A program made the translations under genes and the position numbers. Below the pieces are notes generated by a model that saw only the letters and a list, made by a program, of their open reading frames with translations, was not told the DNA's origin and did not search any database. Below, piece by piece: positions 47,613 to 58,370 of a stretch of DNA of 64,000 nt (positions within the stretch are counted from its first letter, which is position 1; every line of letters starts with the position of its first letter). The stretch lies in contig JAHLJT010009436.1 of the NCBI GenBank assembly GCA_031308135.1, positions 124,237,366 to 124,301,365 of the forward strand, read 5' to 3'. Source of the stretch: Acheta domesticus. Lineage: Eukaryota > Arthropoda > Insecta > Orthoptera > Gryllidae.

Positions 47613-48080
47613 CGGGAGCTCTGCCCGAGAACGGGGTGTACCACAGGGACGACATCCGGCGCGGCCTGGCGGGGCGCCCGCCGCCGCCGCCCAGGGGCGC
47701 AGGAATTCCGCAATAGCGGAGAACGACGGGCGGGCGGCGGGGCCGCCGCGAAGTGACGGTCGGCGGTGGCGGCGGCCGTTTAAAATTCCGAAAGCGCTCG
47801 CCAGGGCCGGGACGATGCGGGGACGAGGGCGCCCTGGGGAGCGACGGGGCTGGGGAAAGAAGGGAAGGAAGGCTACGCGTTCACACTCACACACATACGC
47901 CGCCTCCGTTCACACACACTATGCCGCGGACACCTCATTCGCCTCCGCGGCGCCGCGCCCCGCCGCCGGCGTCGGCGGCGGGGGCGGGGGCGGCCACGCG
48001 CTAAGGCAGAGCACCCCCGGCGGCGGAAGGGACGACGACGTGTGTCGCTGGTCGCGCCTGCTTCTGCTGCGGGGGCTGGC

Positions 48081-48110
48081 GCAGGCGGGCGCAGGCGGGC
48101 GCAGGCGGGG
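48081..48110. repeat. 10-bp tandem repeat x3 (GCAGGCGGGC)
   Basis: Three adjacent copies, exact except for the last base of the third, inside the 1.1-kb island. Confidence 0.85.
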
Positions 48111-48335
48111 GTGGAGGCGGTGCCGCCCCGGGCGCGCGCTGGGGAGGAGCGTGGGCGCCGCCGCACAAAGGAACCCCATTGGGGCCGTCGACGACTTGGC
48201 GCAGCGGCAGCTGAGGCCCCGCCACCGCCACCGCGCCGGAAGGCGACGCGGCTCCGGGCCCCGGCCTCTGCCCCGCAGGCGCGCTTCCGCAGGCGGCGGC
48301 GACAGCTACTCGCCAAGACCTGCCACACACCACGA

Positions 48336-49895
48336 GCGAAATTCTGCTGTTTCTGCCTTCGTTGTCACCATGTTACACTATTACCCATTAAGCGTACGTC
48401 ATTATCATTATTACATTATGCCTTAAACAATCACCGCTTTCATCGTTTGATCTACGTATCATCTCTTCATTTTATCGTGATCAGGAGTGACGTTTTCTTA
48501 AGAAGCGAGAGAAGTAACTTTAAGTACAATCCGCCATTTTTGTAACAGAAGCACTTTATTGTATTGAGAGGGCCTGTAAAGAAAATGGTTTGCATATGTT
48601 TTCAAAGAATAATAATGATTTCAATGACTATGTTCATCCAAACTGTCCATATCGATATCTTTCGTTAGCATGGACAGAATATAAAATTATGATAAATATT
48701 ATGATGTTATTCACATCACTAGTTCACGTCATTAATTGCCTCAGAAATATTGTCAAAGCATCCCACTTGATCACGTAAACAATAATGTGATTGCCACTTA
48801 TTATGGAAAAGGTATTCTGTATCCTCATATTTTACAGATGTGACCGTAAAGAGAGCGACGAGATTGTTTCAAGGACAAGTGGATGACACATATATGAATA
48901 TTGTTATATATGACGAATGATGAATATGTAACTTGCTAGGGAGTCGTACAGGTTAACATACTGAAGTTCTTCTCTTGATGAAGCTATTCAAAACGTGGGT
49001 ACTAGTCGTGCAGAACGGGCAGTAACGCAGACAACTTTCTCTTGTACGTAAGTAAGAGGTAATTTTCTTTATATTTTAACCTTTGACACAACAGAGGATG
49101 TCTGGTGGGTTATGTATGCAAATCCATTCTTAACCATTCTAATAAATCGTCATTTGAAAACTGACGTTGACTGACAACTCTATTAAGAGCCACTTACTAG
49201 TTTCGCGAAGTACAAAATATGAAAATATGAAAATCCATATCCAAATTTCTGTGTACGTTTACTCACAAAGACAGAATATTAAAAAGGGTTTTTGGATTAC
49301 GTTAATTTTCACAATAATGATAACTCTTTTACAATTATTGATCATACCTTCCGGCGACGTCACACATTCGTTATTCGGCGTGTAGCGAACGACCGCTCAC
49401 CGAATCCCGTGTAGTGAAGCTGGATTGCTTGCTATTTGCCGAGCGACGAACATTCGATGTCCGCCCTATTCACCGCGTGTTTGCTTGTGCACTAGCTTGC
49501 TACTCGACGAATACCGAATATGTGGAACCACCGTTTTATAAAAATCTAAAATTCTATTACATTTTAAGAAATGACTTTCAGATACACTTAAATTATTACA
49601 GACGTAAATGAAATGTTCAGTTATCAATCATGGTACATCACGTTTAATAATTTTACACTTCAAGGAAAAGTCCATTACAATTCAAGTCAACATATATGTC
49701 TGTATTTGGCTACGCCAAAACGGTTTGAATAATTAATTATTATACAGCACAAAATCCGTTTACACTGAGTAATTTCCTTTGCAAATGGGAGAAAATGTGG
49801 GTTATTTGAAATGATCACCTTCTCCCTTATCCCTGAGCTACATTTTACTGCCATGTCCTTAAAAGGCAAGAGAAGACTCCTGCGCTTAATAAAGC
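48336..49895. other. AT-rich spacer with a CGAA/TTCG-rich patch
   Basis: No gene is supported. A patch at 49,350-49,520 is richer in CGAA/TTCG steps and shows a diverged duplicate (GCGTGTAGCGAAC and CCGTGTAGTGAAG, about 30 bp apart). It may be a repeat remnant. Confidence 0.4.
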
Positions 49896-49899
49896 GGCA

Positions 49900-50330
49900 A
49901 CGGTTGGCAACCCTAATCGCACGCGGAGTGCAATTGTGCACCGTGGGCGACTGGCAATCTCTTGAAAGCGGCTCTATCTTCGCGCCCCGCCGGCGCTTAC
50001 GTAAGGGTGCAGTAGCCCGGGGCGGGGCGGGGCGTGGACGGCCGGCGGTGGGGGAGGGACCTCCCTGTTCGGCTGTCTCGTTCCCTATGTGCGCCGACCC
50101 GCCCTGCCTCGCAGCCGCGCCTAGACCCGCCCCACCCTGCCCCGCTCTGCCCCGCCCCGCCCCGCCCTCGCGCCTCAGCCGATTAGATAGACTGGAGAAG
50201 GGGCGTTGAATAGGGAGCACGGCCGGTGCCCCTGGCGACCATTCGCTGCACACTTGTTCCTCTAGGAAGACCTCTGGCCGCCGCCTCGCCCCACTCACCC
50301 CAGGAGGTCGTCTCGGGTGGTCGCTGAGTC
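49900..50330. other. GC-rich island 25 with inverted GGGGC/GCCCC arrays
   Basis: Three GGGGC pentamers at 50019-50032 face GCCCC pentamers at 50140-50167 on the same strand, forming an inverted repeat with a loop of just over 100 bp. The right array gives a quadruplex motif on the - strand (50150-50167). Sp1/KLF-type GC boxes are plentiful. No coding support. Confidence 0.55.
50150..50167 (-). other. G-quadruplex motif, pentamer-phased
   Basis: C tracts of 4, 4, 4 and 3 on the + strand are separated by single G residues. Further C tracts extend upstream to 50126. Confidence 0.7.
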
Positions 50331-51894
50331 TACTCACTTGCTACGCTTCTCATATAGATGTAGTAACGTGATCCCTACTTCTAATTACACCGAAGTAATT
50401 TATTTTCAGTTTATAAAAATACTAAATTACCCATTGCTATCTAATTAGTTTTATCTAATATTAAGAAATTGAATTTATTATTTCAAAGATTACGGTGTAC
50501 TATGATTTGGCATGTTTCATCATCAGTGATAAACATGAAACACAGTGTGTCCAAAATCATGACGTTAGTGTGTGAACGTCGTATTCCAGAACAACGGGCA
50601 TTTCATTTGAATTTATTGTCGAAAAAAATATTGGTAAAATGAAGCTATGAAGATTTGTACCTTTGCTTTTCATTCGATCCCTCTCAAAATATAGAATATA
50701 TTGCATTATTTCAATTTCTATTTGCATATTTCATGACATAATAAGAGACGTTTCGTATCTTATTTGTGGTCGAATTACTGCTTCTTCGCAATAATTTCCA
50801 AGTATGCGGAAAGGTTGAACAAGTTATGTTTCATGTTCCAATGTAGGACATTTTTTTCTGGAAATCCACTAAATATGGTTGAATGTTCATTGTGTTGTGG
50901 GTTCCGGTTTTCACAATCCTGGAAGTGCATGGACGTGCGCGATGGCGCCATTGTCCCGTTGTTCGGGCTGGAGTAATTGCTGCAGCGGAAGTATCGCATC
51001 CCGACTAACGGCATACTAGCGCATGACCCCGCCGTATTTGCTATACTGCTTCGAGTTATTGCCCGTAAATTCCCCATTAAACTGCACTAAGATACTCTGC
51101 TGACGTCAATACGGTTTTTGTGTAAAAGTGATTTATGATTGCTGGTACACCTTTTGGAACATTTATGAGCAAATTCGTCAGGTACCACTGTGGGCATTTC
51201 ATGTCCTAAAGCGACAGCATTTCTTCCTTCTTTTTTTCTTTGAACGTGCAGTGTCTTTTATGCTTACAAACGCAATGGACCACGCAACACTTACCGCATA
51301 TTTTCATTTCGTATTAAAACATCCCTTTTCCCAGATTTATTTATTTTATTTGCCGTTAATTTTCCTTGTTTCGACATTTTGCATTTATATTTGCTCGACT
51401 TTTCCCCTATTGCGCAGATTTATGGTTTTCACTTAATTTGCGTTTAACAGCTATTAAATATTGAGGCAATCTGCTTGGAAGTATAGTTTATTTTAGTATT
51501 GTTCATCAACAATGTAGCGAAGCCTTGCTTAGCAAACGTCTCACCTCTGATTCGGAATGACTTTCTATCGACATAAGACCTTCAGATGGCTGCACTAAGC
51601 TGAACAAATCTAAACACAATGCTTCATTGGTATGCGAATTGCACAGTAAACTCAAATGTGCTCCAAAATCTGTTACATCTAATTTGAATCATCTCGTGCG
51701 GTTGTAATTACTCGTTGAAGGTTGTCTCAAGTCGATGCCAATAAAAGTTCTCTCATAGAGCCAAGAATACGTAAGTACTTGAACTTGACATCACGCGAAA
51801 ACACATGACATAATAGGTTATGACGAAAAAAGGAAGATAGTGTGCCAGAGGATTGTCGTGAGGGGTCGGTCTTCGCTTAAACGTTGCCTATTCA
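50331..51894. other. AT-rich spacer
   Basis: No gene can be supported. A balanced patch lies at about 50890-51075. A perfect CRE (TGACGTCA) stands alone at 51101-51108. A T-rich segment with open + frames (51128-51436) is a skew effect. Confidence 0.45.
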
Positions 51895-52330
51895 CCTGCT
51901 ACGTGCAACAGCGGCGTGCGCAGCGGGGCGGGGCTCCGCCAGCGCCATGTCGTGTCGTGCCATGGCGTGTCGTGTCGTGTCGTGTCGAAGCGCGCGCCGC
52001 CACATTTCGGCGGAATACGTGATGGTCGTCGTCCCGGCGAACAGAGAAAGCGGGCGGCGCGGCGCGAGGCGGCGCGGGGCGGCTGAAGTAACGCTGGCGC
52101 AACGCGGCGCGCCGACGCCCGCCCGGGCTCGATCCCAGAGCCGCCCCGCCCCGCATAGCGGCACGTCGCTTGGGGCGCGTCCCGCAGTGGCGCAACCCCG
52201 GCCCTCGCCCCCGTTGCCCCTCTCCCCGCCCCTCCCCTCCCCTCCCCGCCCTGCCCCGCCTCATGCCCTCATCCGCTCGCGCGTGCCGATCCTTCCCCTC
52301 AGCTCATCCTCTCAGTCGTCGGCACTTTTT
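51895..52330. other. GC-rich island 26 with pentamer arrays
   Basis: It has a TGTCG pentamer array (51946-51988, four tight units at the right) and a CCCCT/CCCCG pentamer array (about 52217-52250) that forms a quadruplex motif on the - strand. The 208-codon + frame is Pro/Arg/Ser rich from these repeats. It is followed by a pyrimidine-skewed shoulder to about 52,860. Confidence 0.55.
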
Positions 52331-52914
52331 CGACCTCTTCTCTGTTGCTTTGCTGCTTCTCGCGGTATTTTATGCTCAAGCGTTCTGTATCCTCTCAGAA
52401 GCTGTTCAATTCAATGTATAACAATCCCTTGGTCTTTGTTCTCGAAATTCTTGTTCTTTGATGATGGAACCTTTTGTGACTGTACATATTATGATCCACC
52501 GTGTCCGTAAAACTTTATCCGTTTCATTATTTTGTTCTGTTCATCCAGTTATTCATTTCAGTTTCATTTCGGCTTAGATCTTTCTCTATTAATTTCATTT
52601 CAAACTTTTATTATCCCCTTCGACATGTATCTTATAATTTCCTCTTTTCATTTTCCATACGTATGACTATTTCCTTCTTTGCACCCACTTTCCTTCTCTG
52701 CCTTCGTTAGATGTTCAAAAATACTTCGCAATCCTTCTCGTCGAATCTTTGTGAATCGATGAGCTGTTTGAATTGTTGATTTGTTCTCAGAAGAGTTAGA
52801 AATTATTCATTCGTGTTTGAGGAATCGAATTTTAAAATTTTCGTAATAAAGTGTTTTTCGAGATTTTACAGCTGACGTGCCAGGAAGATTCCTCTACATG
52901 CCTGCAGTCAGCTG

Positions 52915-52942
52915 ATCGTGTTATTCTAACTAGGTGAGTGAG
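52915..52942 (+). other. Candidate recursive splice site or donor
   Basis: TTATTCTAACTAG is followed directly by GTGAGT (junction 52933/52934). The donor half is a full consensus match; the acceptor half has only a modest pyrimidine tract. It could simply be a chance donor. Confidence 0.2.
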
Positions 52943-52964
52943 TCATATGCGGAAACCCAGGTGA

Positions 52965-53290
52965 ATGTCCCTTGCGCGGGCACTTTCCAAAACCTCTCCT
53001 TTACAGCGTCCCCGCCTCGCAGGTGTCGCCTGTTTTCTTTTTTTTTTTTTTTTTGCTTTCACCATTATTTTTCTTTTTCCTCGGGATTTCGAGTGTTCTT
53101 CCTCGCGCGTAACATTCCCGACGCACTGTCCCTCGCTCCTCTCATCTTTGCCCCACTCGGCGCGCCGCGTTCCGCTCCGCCAGTGCATGCTGGGCGACCC
53201 CCAGTGACCCGCGCGCGTCAGAGGCCCAGCCGCTGCTTCTGGAGGTGACCCCCTCCCCTGCTCCGCCCCACGCCCCCCCCCGCCCGCCAG
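52965..53290. other. GC patch with 17-T tract
   Basis: A pyrimidine-rich segment with a 17-T run (53038-53054), then a CpG-rich part and C runs to 53,285. Open + frames are skew products. Confidence 0.5.
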
Positions 53291-53984
53291 CTGCTCACTA
53301 ACGTGCCATCGCTAATAGGATCTAAAGCGCATACAGCTATAAAGTGAACTGAAACTGCTCTTGACGAAACTCGCCCGGAGGGGATCTACTCGCCTGCACA
53401 AACTTCCTTGCAATTGTGTTCGCCTCTATCGCCTTGGCCACGTGCGTTTTCACTTCTTCAGTCACTTTCGTTCAGGAGTGACCTGGACTCACCTTTGACA
53501 GCCATTCATTTGCCAACGTTATAACTCGTTTATAAAGACTGGAATATAATATCCTCCATTTCACCTAATGTCTCATTTTTTTAATGTTAATCAGGTTTGG
53601 AAAGAAGGAACTCTCTTATTAAGTTACTAGGCAAGTACTATTTGTGATATTTCATGATTTAAAAAAGCACATACCAACTCTTCATTTGATGTCAGACGAA
53701 TCTGATTTACGTCAGAAAATTCTTGTGAGAACTATTGTGCTATGGTGCATACTAACACGTCGTGAGCAATAAAATTGGATATTACAGATGCTCTTATAGA
53801 TAATTATAAAAGGATTACATTTACTAAAGAACGGAAATAATTTCAAACCTTTCATTGTAATGTATTTTACTTATTAAGCTCCTTGTAACTACTGTGTGGA
53901 TGTCGCAACACAACGACGACATTATGAAGCGTTAGCAAAGAGGATAAATACTTAGTATTTCGGGAAGAGACAAGTGATGGGTGA
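53291..53984. other. AT-rich spacer
   Basis: No gene. The right end (about 53,870-53,980) may be the 3' tail of the SINE that follows on the - strand. Confidence 0.45.
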
Positions 53985-54331
53985 GGTTCCCTCCCAGGCC
54001 AGCGGAGAGCCGCAGGGGTGCGAGCGACCTCCGGGCCTACCGCACGCCCGCCATGCGGCCCCCCCCCTGGGCCCCTTTTCCCGGCGTGCAGACGCGCTCG
54101 AAGGAGCGCACTTTGGAGGCATCGGCCCGGTCTCCCAGTGCCGACATTGCTTAAGTTGCCCATTTGGGACCTCCCCTGATGCCAGGCGAATGCCGCAGGA
54201 GGTTTGCCGCTCTCACGCGAAACAAGTCGAGCGGCCTGGGATTCGAACCCGGGCCGCACGTGCACCGGCGCGAAACGGTTCGACGAATGGCCGCTTCACC
54301 GGCGCGCCACTCACTGGGCCGTGATAGCCCC
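53985..54331 (-). mobile_element. tRNA-derived SINE
   Basis: On the - strand the head starts near 54331 with GGGGCTATCAC. It has a D-arm/A-box region (GGCCCAGTGAGTGGCGCG) and an exact Pol III B box, GGTTCGAATCC, at 54239-54249. A GC-rich body unlike a tRNA follows, which is the SINE layout. The 5' end is well placed; the 3' end is uncertain and may reach about 53,870. No target-site duplication is certain. Of the four tRNA-like sequences here it has the best-preserved boxes. Confidence 0.75.
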
Positions 54332-54834
54332 AAAAGAGTACATACAAATATGTAACTCTAGAAAATGAGGAATTTTACCTCAAAATGCTGAACTTTTGAC
54401 AGTTAAAGTAAATTAATGAGTTGTTGCGCAATTGATAACTTATGTCATTTTTCAGTGTCATTTGTATGTAACTCTTTAAAAAGATTACAAATATGATTTT
54501 AAACGTTGAAAAAAAACGATGTTCTTCAACAAGCGGTTATAAAGGGAATCAGTAAAAATTGTTATGAAACACTTCGGTATTGCTTCACTTCATTCTTGAA
54601 AATACGAAATTATTTAGAGGACGTTCCGTCATTCAAATCATGCAGATCGACTTTGGAAGTCAATAGAAATGTTAAAAACTGTTCGCGAAAAAAGAATAAA
54701 ATCACTTTTGTTTTAAACTTTTTATTTCATATTTTTAATAACATTTTTGGCTTCTTGAATGCTTCCTTGCAAGATAAATGCACGTAGTACATTTTTACTT
54801 TAACATACACTACGCCCGTTTTTTTGTGACTGAC
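54332..54834. other. AT-rich spacer
   Basis: No supportable gene. A shared TATGTAACTCT string at about 54,348 and 54,468 suggests a small old duplication. Confidence 0.5.
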
Positions 54835-55200
54835 GAGCAATGTGGTCCCGTGAGGTGCCGTTCCGGCCAATCATGCAGCGCGCCGCGGGGCTATTCCCGG
54901 GCTGGGCGCGGGCCAGCGCCGTCGCTATTTGAGGCGGCGCGCCCGCCGCCGTTGCCGAGCGGAGGGGTCCCCGCGTGGCCGCGCCCACACCCGCCCCACT
55001 CCACCCCACCCCTCTCACCCCGCGTGATGCAACGGGCACTGTGCCGCGTCGCCCCGCCAAGGTACGCGCCTACGCCCCGCCCAGCCCCACCCGCCCCGCC
55101 GCGCCCCGCCGCGCCCCGCCGCGCGCCGGACACACGCCGAGAGACCGGCGCGCGGAGGCCCGCGTGGGAGCTAGCCCCACTTCTCCACGCGCTTGTCATT
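54835..55200. other. GC-rich island 27 with 10-bp repeat
   Basis: CpG-rich and C-skewed. Three 10-bp units (the last two GCGCCCCGCC; the first differs by one base) occupy 55091-55120. Open frames reach 147 codons, unrecognised. Confidence 0.55.
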
Positions 55201-56377
55201 TTTGGCTTTTGGGAAATGTAGCGTCACATAATTCTTTACAATAGCAAACACGTGTATCAGAACTTATTTTATACGGCCACCCATACTTTGCTGAATCAAC
55301 GCGTTCAGTACTGCAAAAGAGCGGCATTCTCTTGTATGTAAATTTAGAGATGGTAGTTCATTTGTTTTTTCCCATTATCCATAGTAATATTTTACTACAA
55401 AAATGTATTTTGGATTGTTCCTTTAAGAGATGAGTGAATCAATTCAAGTTCAACCTCCTATTGCGTACGATTACGACGCTTTTACTTTGATATTTATAAG
55501 ATTTCAAAAAAATGTATCTTCTTGAATGTTGCGGGAAGTGTTTAAGGTGATAGTTTGTCGGCAATTTTCCCAGAAACTTGCATTTTTTGTGAAGCTCTGA
55601 TTTCTTGCAATTAAAAGAAAAGTGTTTCATATGTAAATTTCAGAAAAAAATGTTTGTTGAATTAGTTATCAAACAATATTTATCGTTTTTCTATACGTAT
55701 TTTATTTGTTACTGAATGTTTATCTTTACTGAGAGTTTATTTTTTTACTGTACAAGTAGCATATTAAAACAAACATGCGACTTGAGGTTTCCCTCATGAC
55801 GCTAACTAATGTTGGGAGAAACTTCAATTCACCTGGCCGTGAGCTCTACTCTTTCCGACGCGTTGGGTAATGAATATGGATGATTAATGTTGCTGAAAGG
55901 TGTTAATCGGAATGCCTTCGAACTAGATTGATGTGTCTCAGGTCATGCGTAGCAAATTTTGACCAGCTTGTAATGAAGCACTGATAACATCGATCCATTT
56001 TGTTGTCGACATGGTGTTTCACCGCGTAAATGCTCCGGAAATGCCGCGCAGAGTAAAACGTTGATGACGCCATCAGTGAACAATAAGAATGTGTAAATAT
56101 TAGTGAAAACATTGTTTTTTAGTAAACGTTATAAGCCGTAAACACCGAGCCTCAGTGTTGAAATTATAAAAATAATTATTGTGTTACTTCCTGGACATTA
56201 ATAGCTAAAACTGACTTGTATGGATAATTGTAATAATATATTTTTTTTAGCTATCTATTCACCATGTTTTGGGAACAAACTCTCAAAAACTGTGTCAAAT
56301 AAATATTTCAATAAGAGAAGATCTGTAGTAAAATACTTCTCAGAATTCAACCAAAATCTTGAACTTCTATGACCAGC
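55201..56377. other. AT-rich spacer
   Basis: No supportable gene. A TGATTAAT PBC-Hox-type site stands at 55881-55888. Confidence 0.5.
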
Positions 56378-56670
56378 TGAGGTGTCTCAGAGCATCAACT
56401 GATATCACTGCAGAGCCTCTGACCGGACTGTGGTTGGAATCCCGCTGACACCGGGAGGGCCTAGGGTTCGAGTGCCGCCATTGGCGGAATTTCGACACTA
56501 GGTAGATAGCTAGGACGAAATCAGCTGCTGTCTGGAAGACCTGGTAGGTGCCGCAGCAGCGCGGCTTGGGCGGCGCCAAGTGCCTCAAGGGAACGCTGTG
56601 CCGCGCTGGGGGCGACGGCCGATGAAGCCCGAAGCATAACCCACATCTGTCTGTAACCATTCGTCCCGAA
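56378..56670 (+). mobile_element. tRNA-derived SINE-like element
   Basis: GGTTCGAGTGC at 56465-56475 matches the B box except for one base. An A-box-like D-arm (GGTGTCTCAGAGCATC, from 56381) lies about 80 bp upstream. A balanced-GC body with few CpG clusters follows to about 56670. The composition contrasts with both islands and desert, as expected for an inserted SINE. Ends and target duplication are unresolved. Confidence 0.5.
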
Positions 56671-57785
56671 CGCGAAGTACCCGTCTTCTCTTGTGCGCGA
56701 CGAAATCGACCGGATCAGATTAGAATCTGTCTGACATTTGTGAAGATACCGCTTTCTTTAACTCTCGCGACGATATTCCATGTTGGGTCTGTGTTGCGAT
56801 ACCCTTTGTCTTTCTCTTCCGCAATCACACTCTCTGCACCTGCTTCTTGTCACCTCTCTGTTGACGTTCTTTATGTGTTCGAATTTCTGTGATTGTTACT
56901 AATCTTCAGCATTGTCACCAATTTACTTTCATTATATCTCCAGATTTTCACGTACAGTATGCGGCTACTCTTTTTTAGCTTTCTCATACCTCGTACCTTA
57001 ATTTTCGTCACACTCATCGATTACCCCGCGTTTCTGAGGAACTCAGTTTTCTTTATTTCTTGCTGCTTTCACAGTTTCTAAAGTCTTTCTCATCATCTCA
57101 ACCGTTTTTTCTCCGTGTTCATCTATTTGTGGGTTGGCCTCGTGGTGGACGTGACCAGATGGGGACCTGGCAATGGCGGAGGTCATGCTGTTCATGGGTG
57201 TGATGTATATCTGAAAGTGTTATTTCCAGGGGAGTGATTTTTATGTGCCAATACTGATATCATTACGAGGGTGATATCCAAATGTAATGAGATTGTGGTG
57301 GTAAACGATAATGGAATTTTTTCGCAAAATGCAGGGCCTACAAAGTTCATGAGTAGAAAACTGCTGCATGGAATTGTGTTGTCGGAAGAAAACATGATTT
57401 TGTACATTAATATTCATCGTTGAATTGCTTTCCTTCCTTTAAAATTCTAGTTTTAGAAATATGTAATGTAGAATAACTGTTGGCCAAGCATGTCTGTCTG
57501 CAAGAAAGTCAGTCCAAAATTTTCCTGAATACGTCTTACGGAAAAGAAATGAATTCTCAGAATAAATAATTTGTTTGTGCAAGCTGAATTTTCAGTTTTT
57601 GAGTGAATTTCAAATTAAATTTTACTTAATTTTCAATATGACAGCAATCTTCAATTGGTATTAAAAGTATTTTCAGAAACAACTTAGTTCTACGTGAATG
57701 TCTCTCATGCCGTGCGAGAACGCAACCTCCTTCGTGGAGTGAAAACCTCACAAAATACTTAATAAGCTTCAGCGCAGTTATTAAC
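56671..57785. other. Pyrimidine-skewed then AT-rich spacer
   Basis: The left part (56,740-57,110) is T/C-rich on the + strand, directly after the SINE-like element. Nothing codes recognisably. Confidence 0.5.
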
Positions 57786-57789
57786 GGCA

Positions 57790-58000
57790 GCGATCGAGTC
57801 TGGTTCAGGTGCTAGGACGATGGGTGGATGAACGTGGGCAAGGCGACAGCGACGGCCGTCGCGTTGGCCCTGGAACGACGCCAGCCGGCGCGACGCTCGC
57901 GGCAGCGGCACGGCATGGCGCGTCGCGACGGCGGCGCTCAGCACGTGGTCGCGCCGGCTATCACGGGACGCCCGTTGCCTACCTCGAATAAGCGCGCCAC
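57790..58000. other. Small GC-rich island 28
   Basis: A CpG-rich, short island with no motif set or gene that I can support. The + strand 93-codon frame is basic and unrecognised. Confidence 0.45.
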
Positions 58001-58339
58001 GCGCTTCTTCCACTGGTCTCGCAATGCTCGTAGGAATCAGCTAGAGGCCTGTAGCAGCAGCAAAAAAGTTGCGGAACGAAAACGCACTAAATGGTTTTCG
58101 AAAAAGTAGAACGCCCACTACGTAAAAAAGACAAATATTATAATATTTGCATATAACTATGCAATAAATTAAATATTTTAACAACAGTTTTCAGTGATTT
58201 TTTACTACCGTAGAATATTATTTATGGAACATAACAGTTCTTTAGACAATAAGAATATTAAAAAAAGCTGCAGTTTCGCAATGCAACATGTGAATAGCAA
58301 ATATTTATTTGCCGCTGGCTCTTCTTCGGAACCTTGCTA

Positions 58340-58370
58340 TCTCATGACGTCAGCTGTGACGTAAGCAGTG
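58340..58370. promoter_or_regulatory. Paired CRE/ATF sites
   Basis: TGACGTCA (58345-58352) and TGACGTAA (58357-58364) lie 12 bp apart, with an E-box-like CAGCTG between them. This is outside any GC island, so composition does not explain the match. A CREB/ATF or PAR-bZIP enhancer is the natural reading. Confidence 0.4.

Larger units (their letters stand above)
47220..48335. promoter_or_regulatory. Largest GC-rich island (1.1 kb) with embedded TAATTA sites
   Basis: GC-rich island 24. In the left part, AT-only homeodomain cores interrupt otherwise GC-rich DNA: GGGCTAATTAGCCC (47330-47343, perfect palindrome), GAATTAGCG (about 47379), CCTAATTAGACG (about 47516) and TTTTAATTAAC (about 47554). 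The right part has a 10-bp tandem repeat (48081-48110). Its length makes this the best candidate for a real promoter or developmental enhancer hub. Many open frames (up to 203 codons) are unrecognised. Confidence 0.5.

Noticed and set aside
698..48545. Many open frames of 100-226 codons in the GC islands
   Set aside because: Several frames on both strands are open at the same place, residues are Ala/Arg/Pro/Gly-rich, and no domain is recognisable. GC-rich DNA has few stop codons, so these are composition artefacts.
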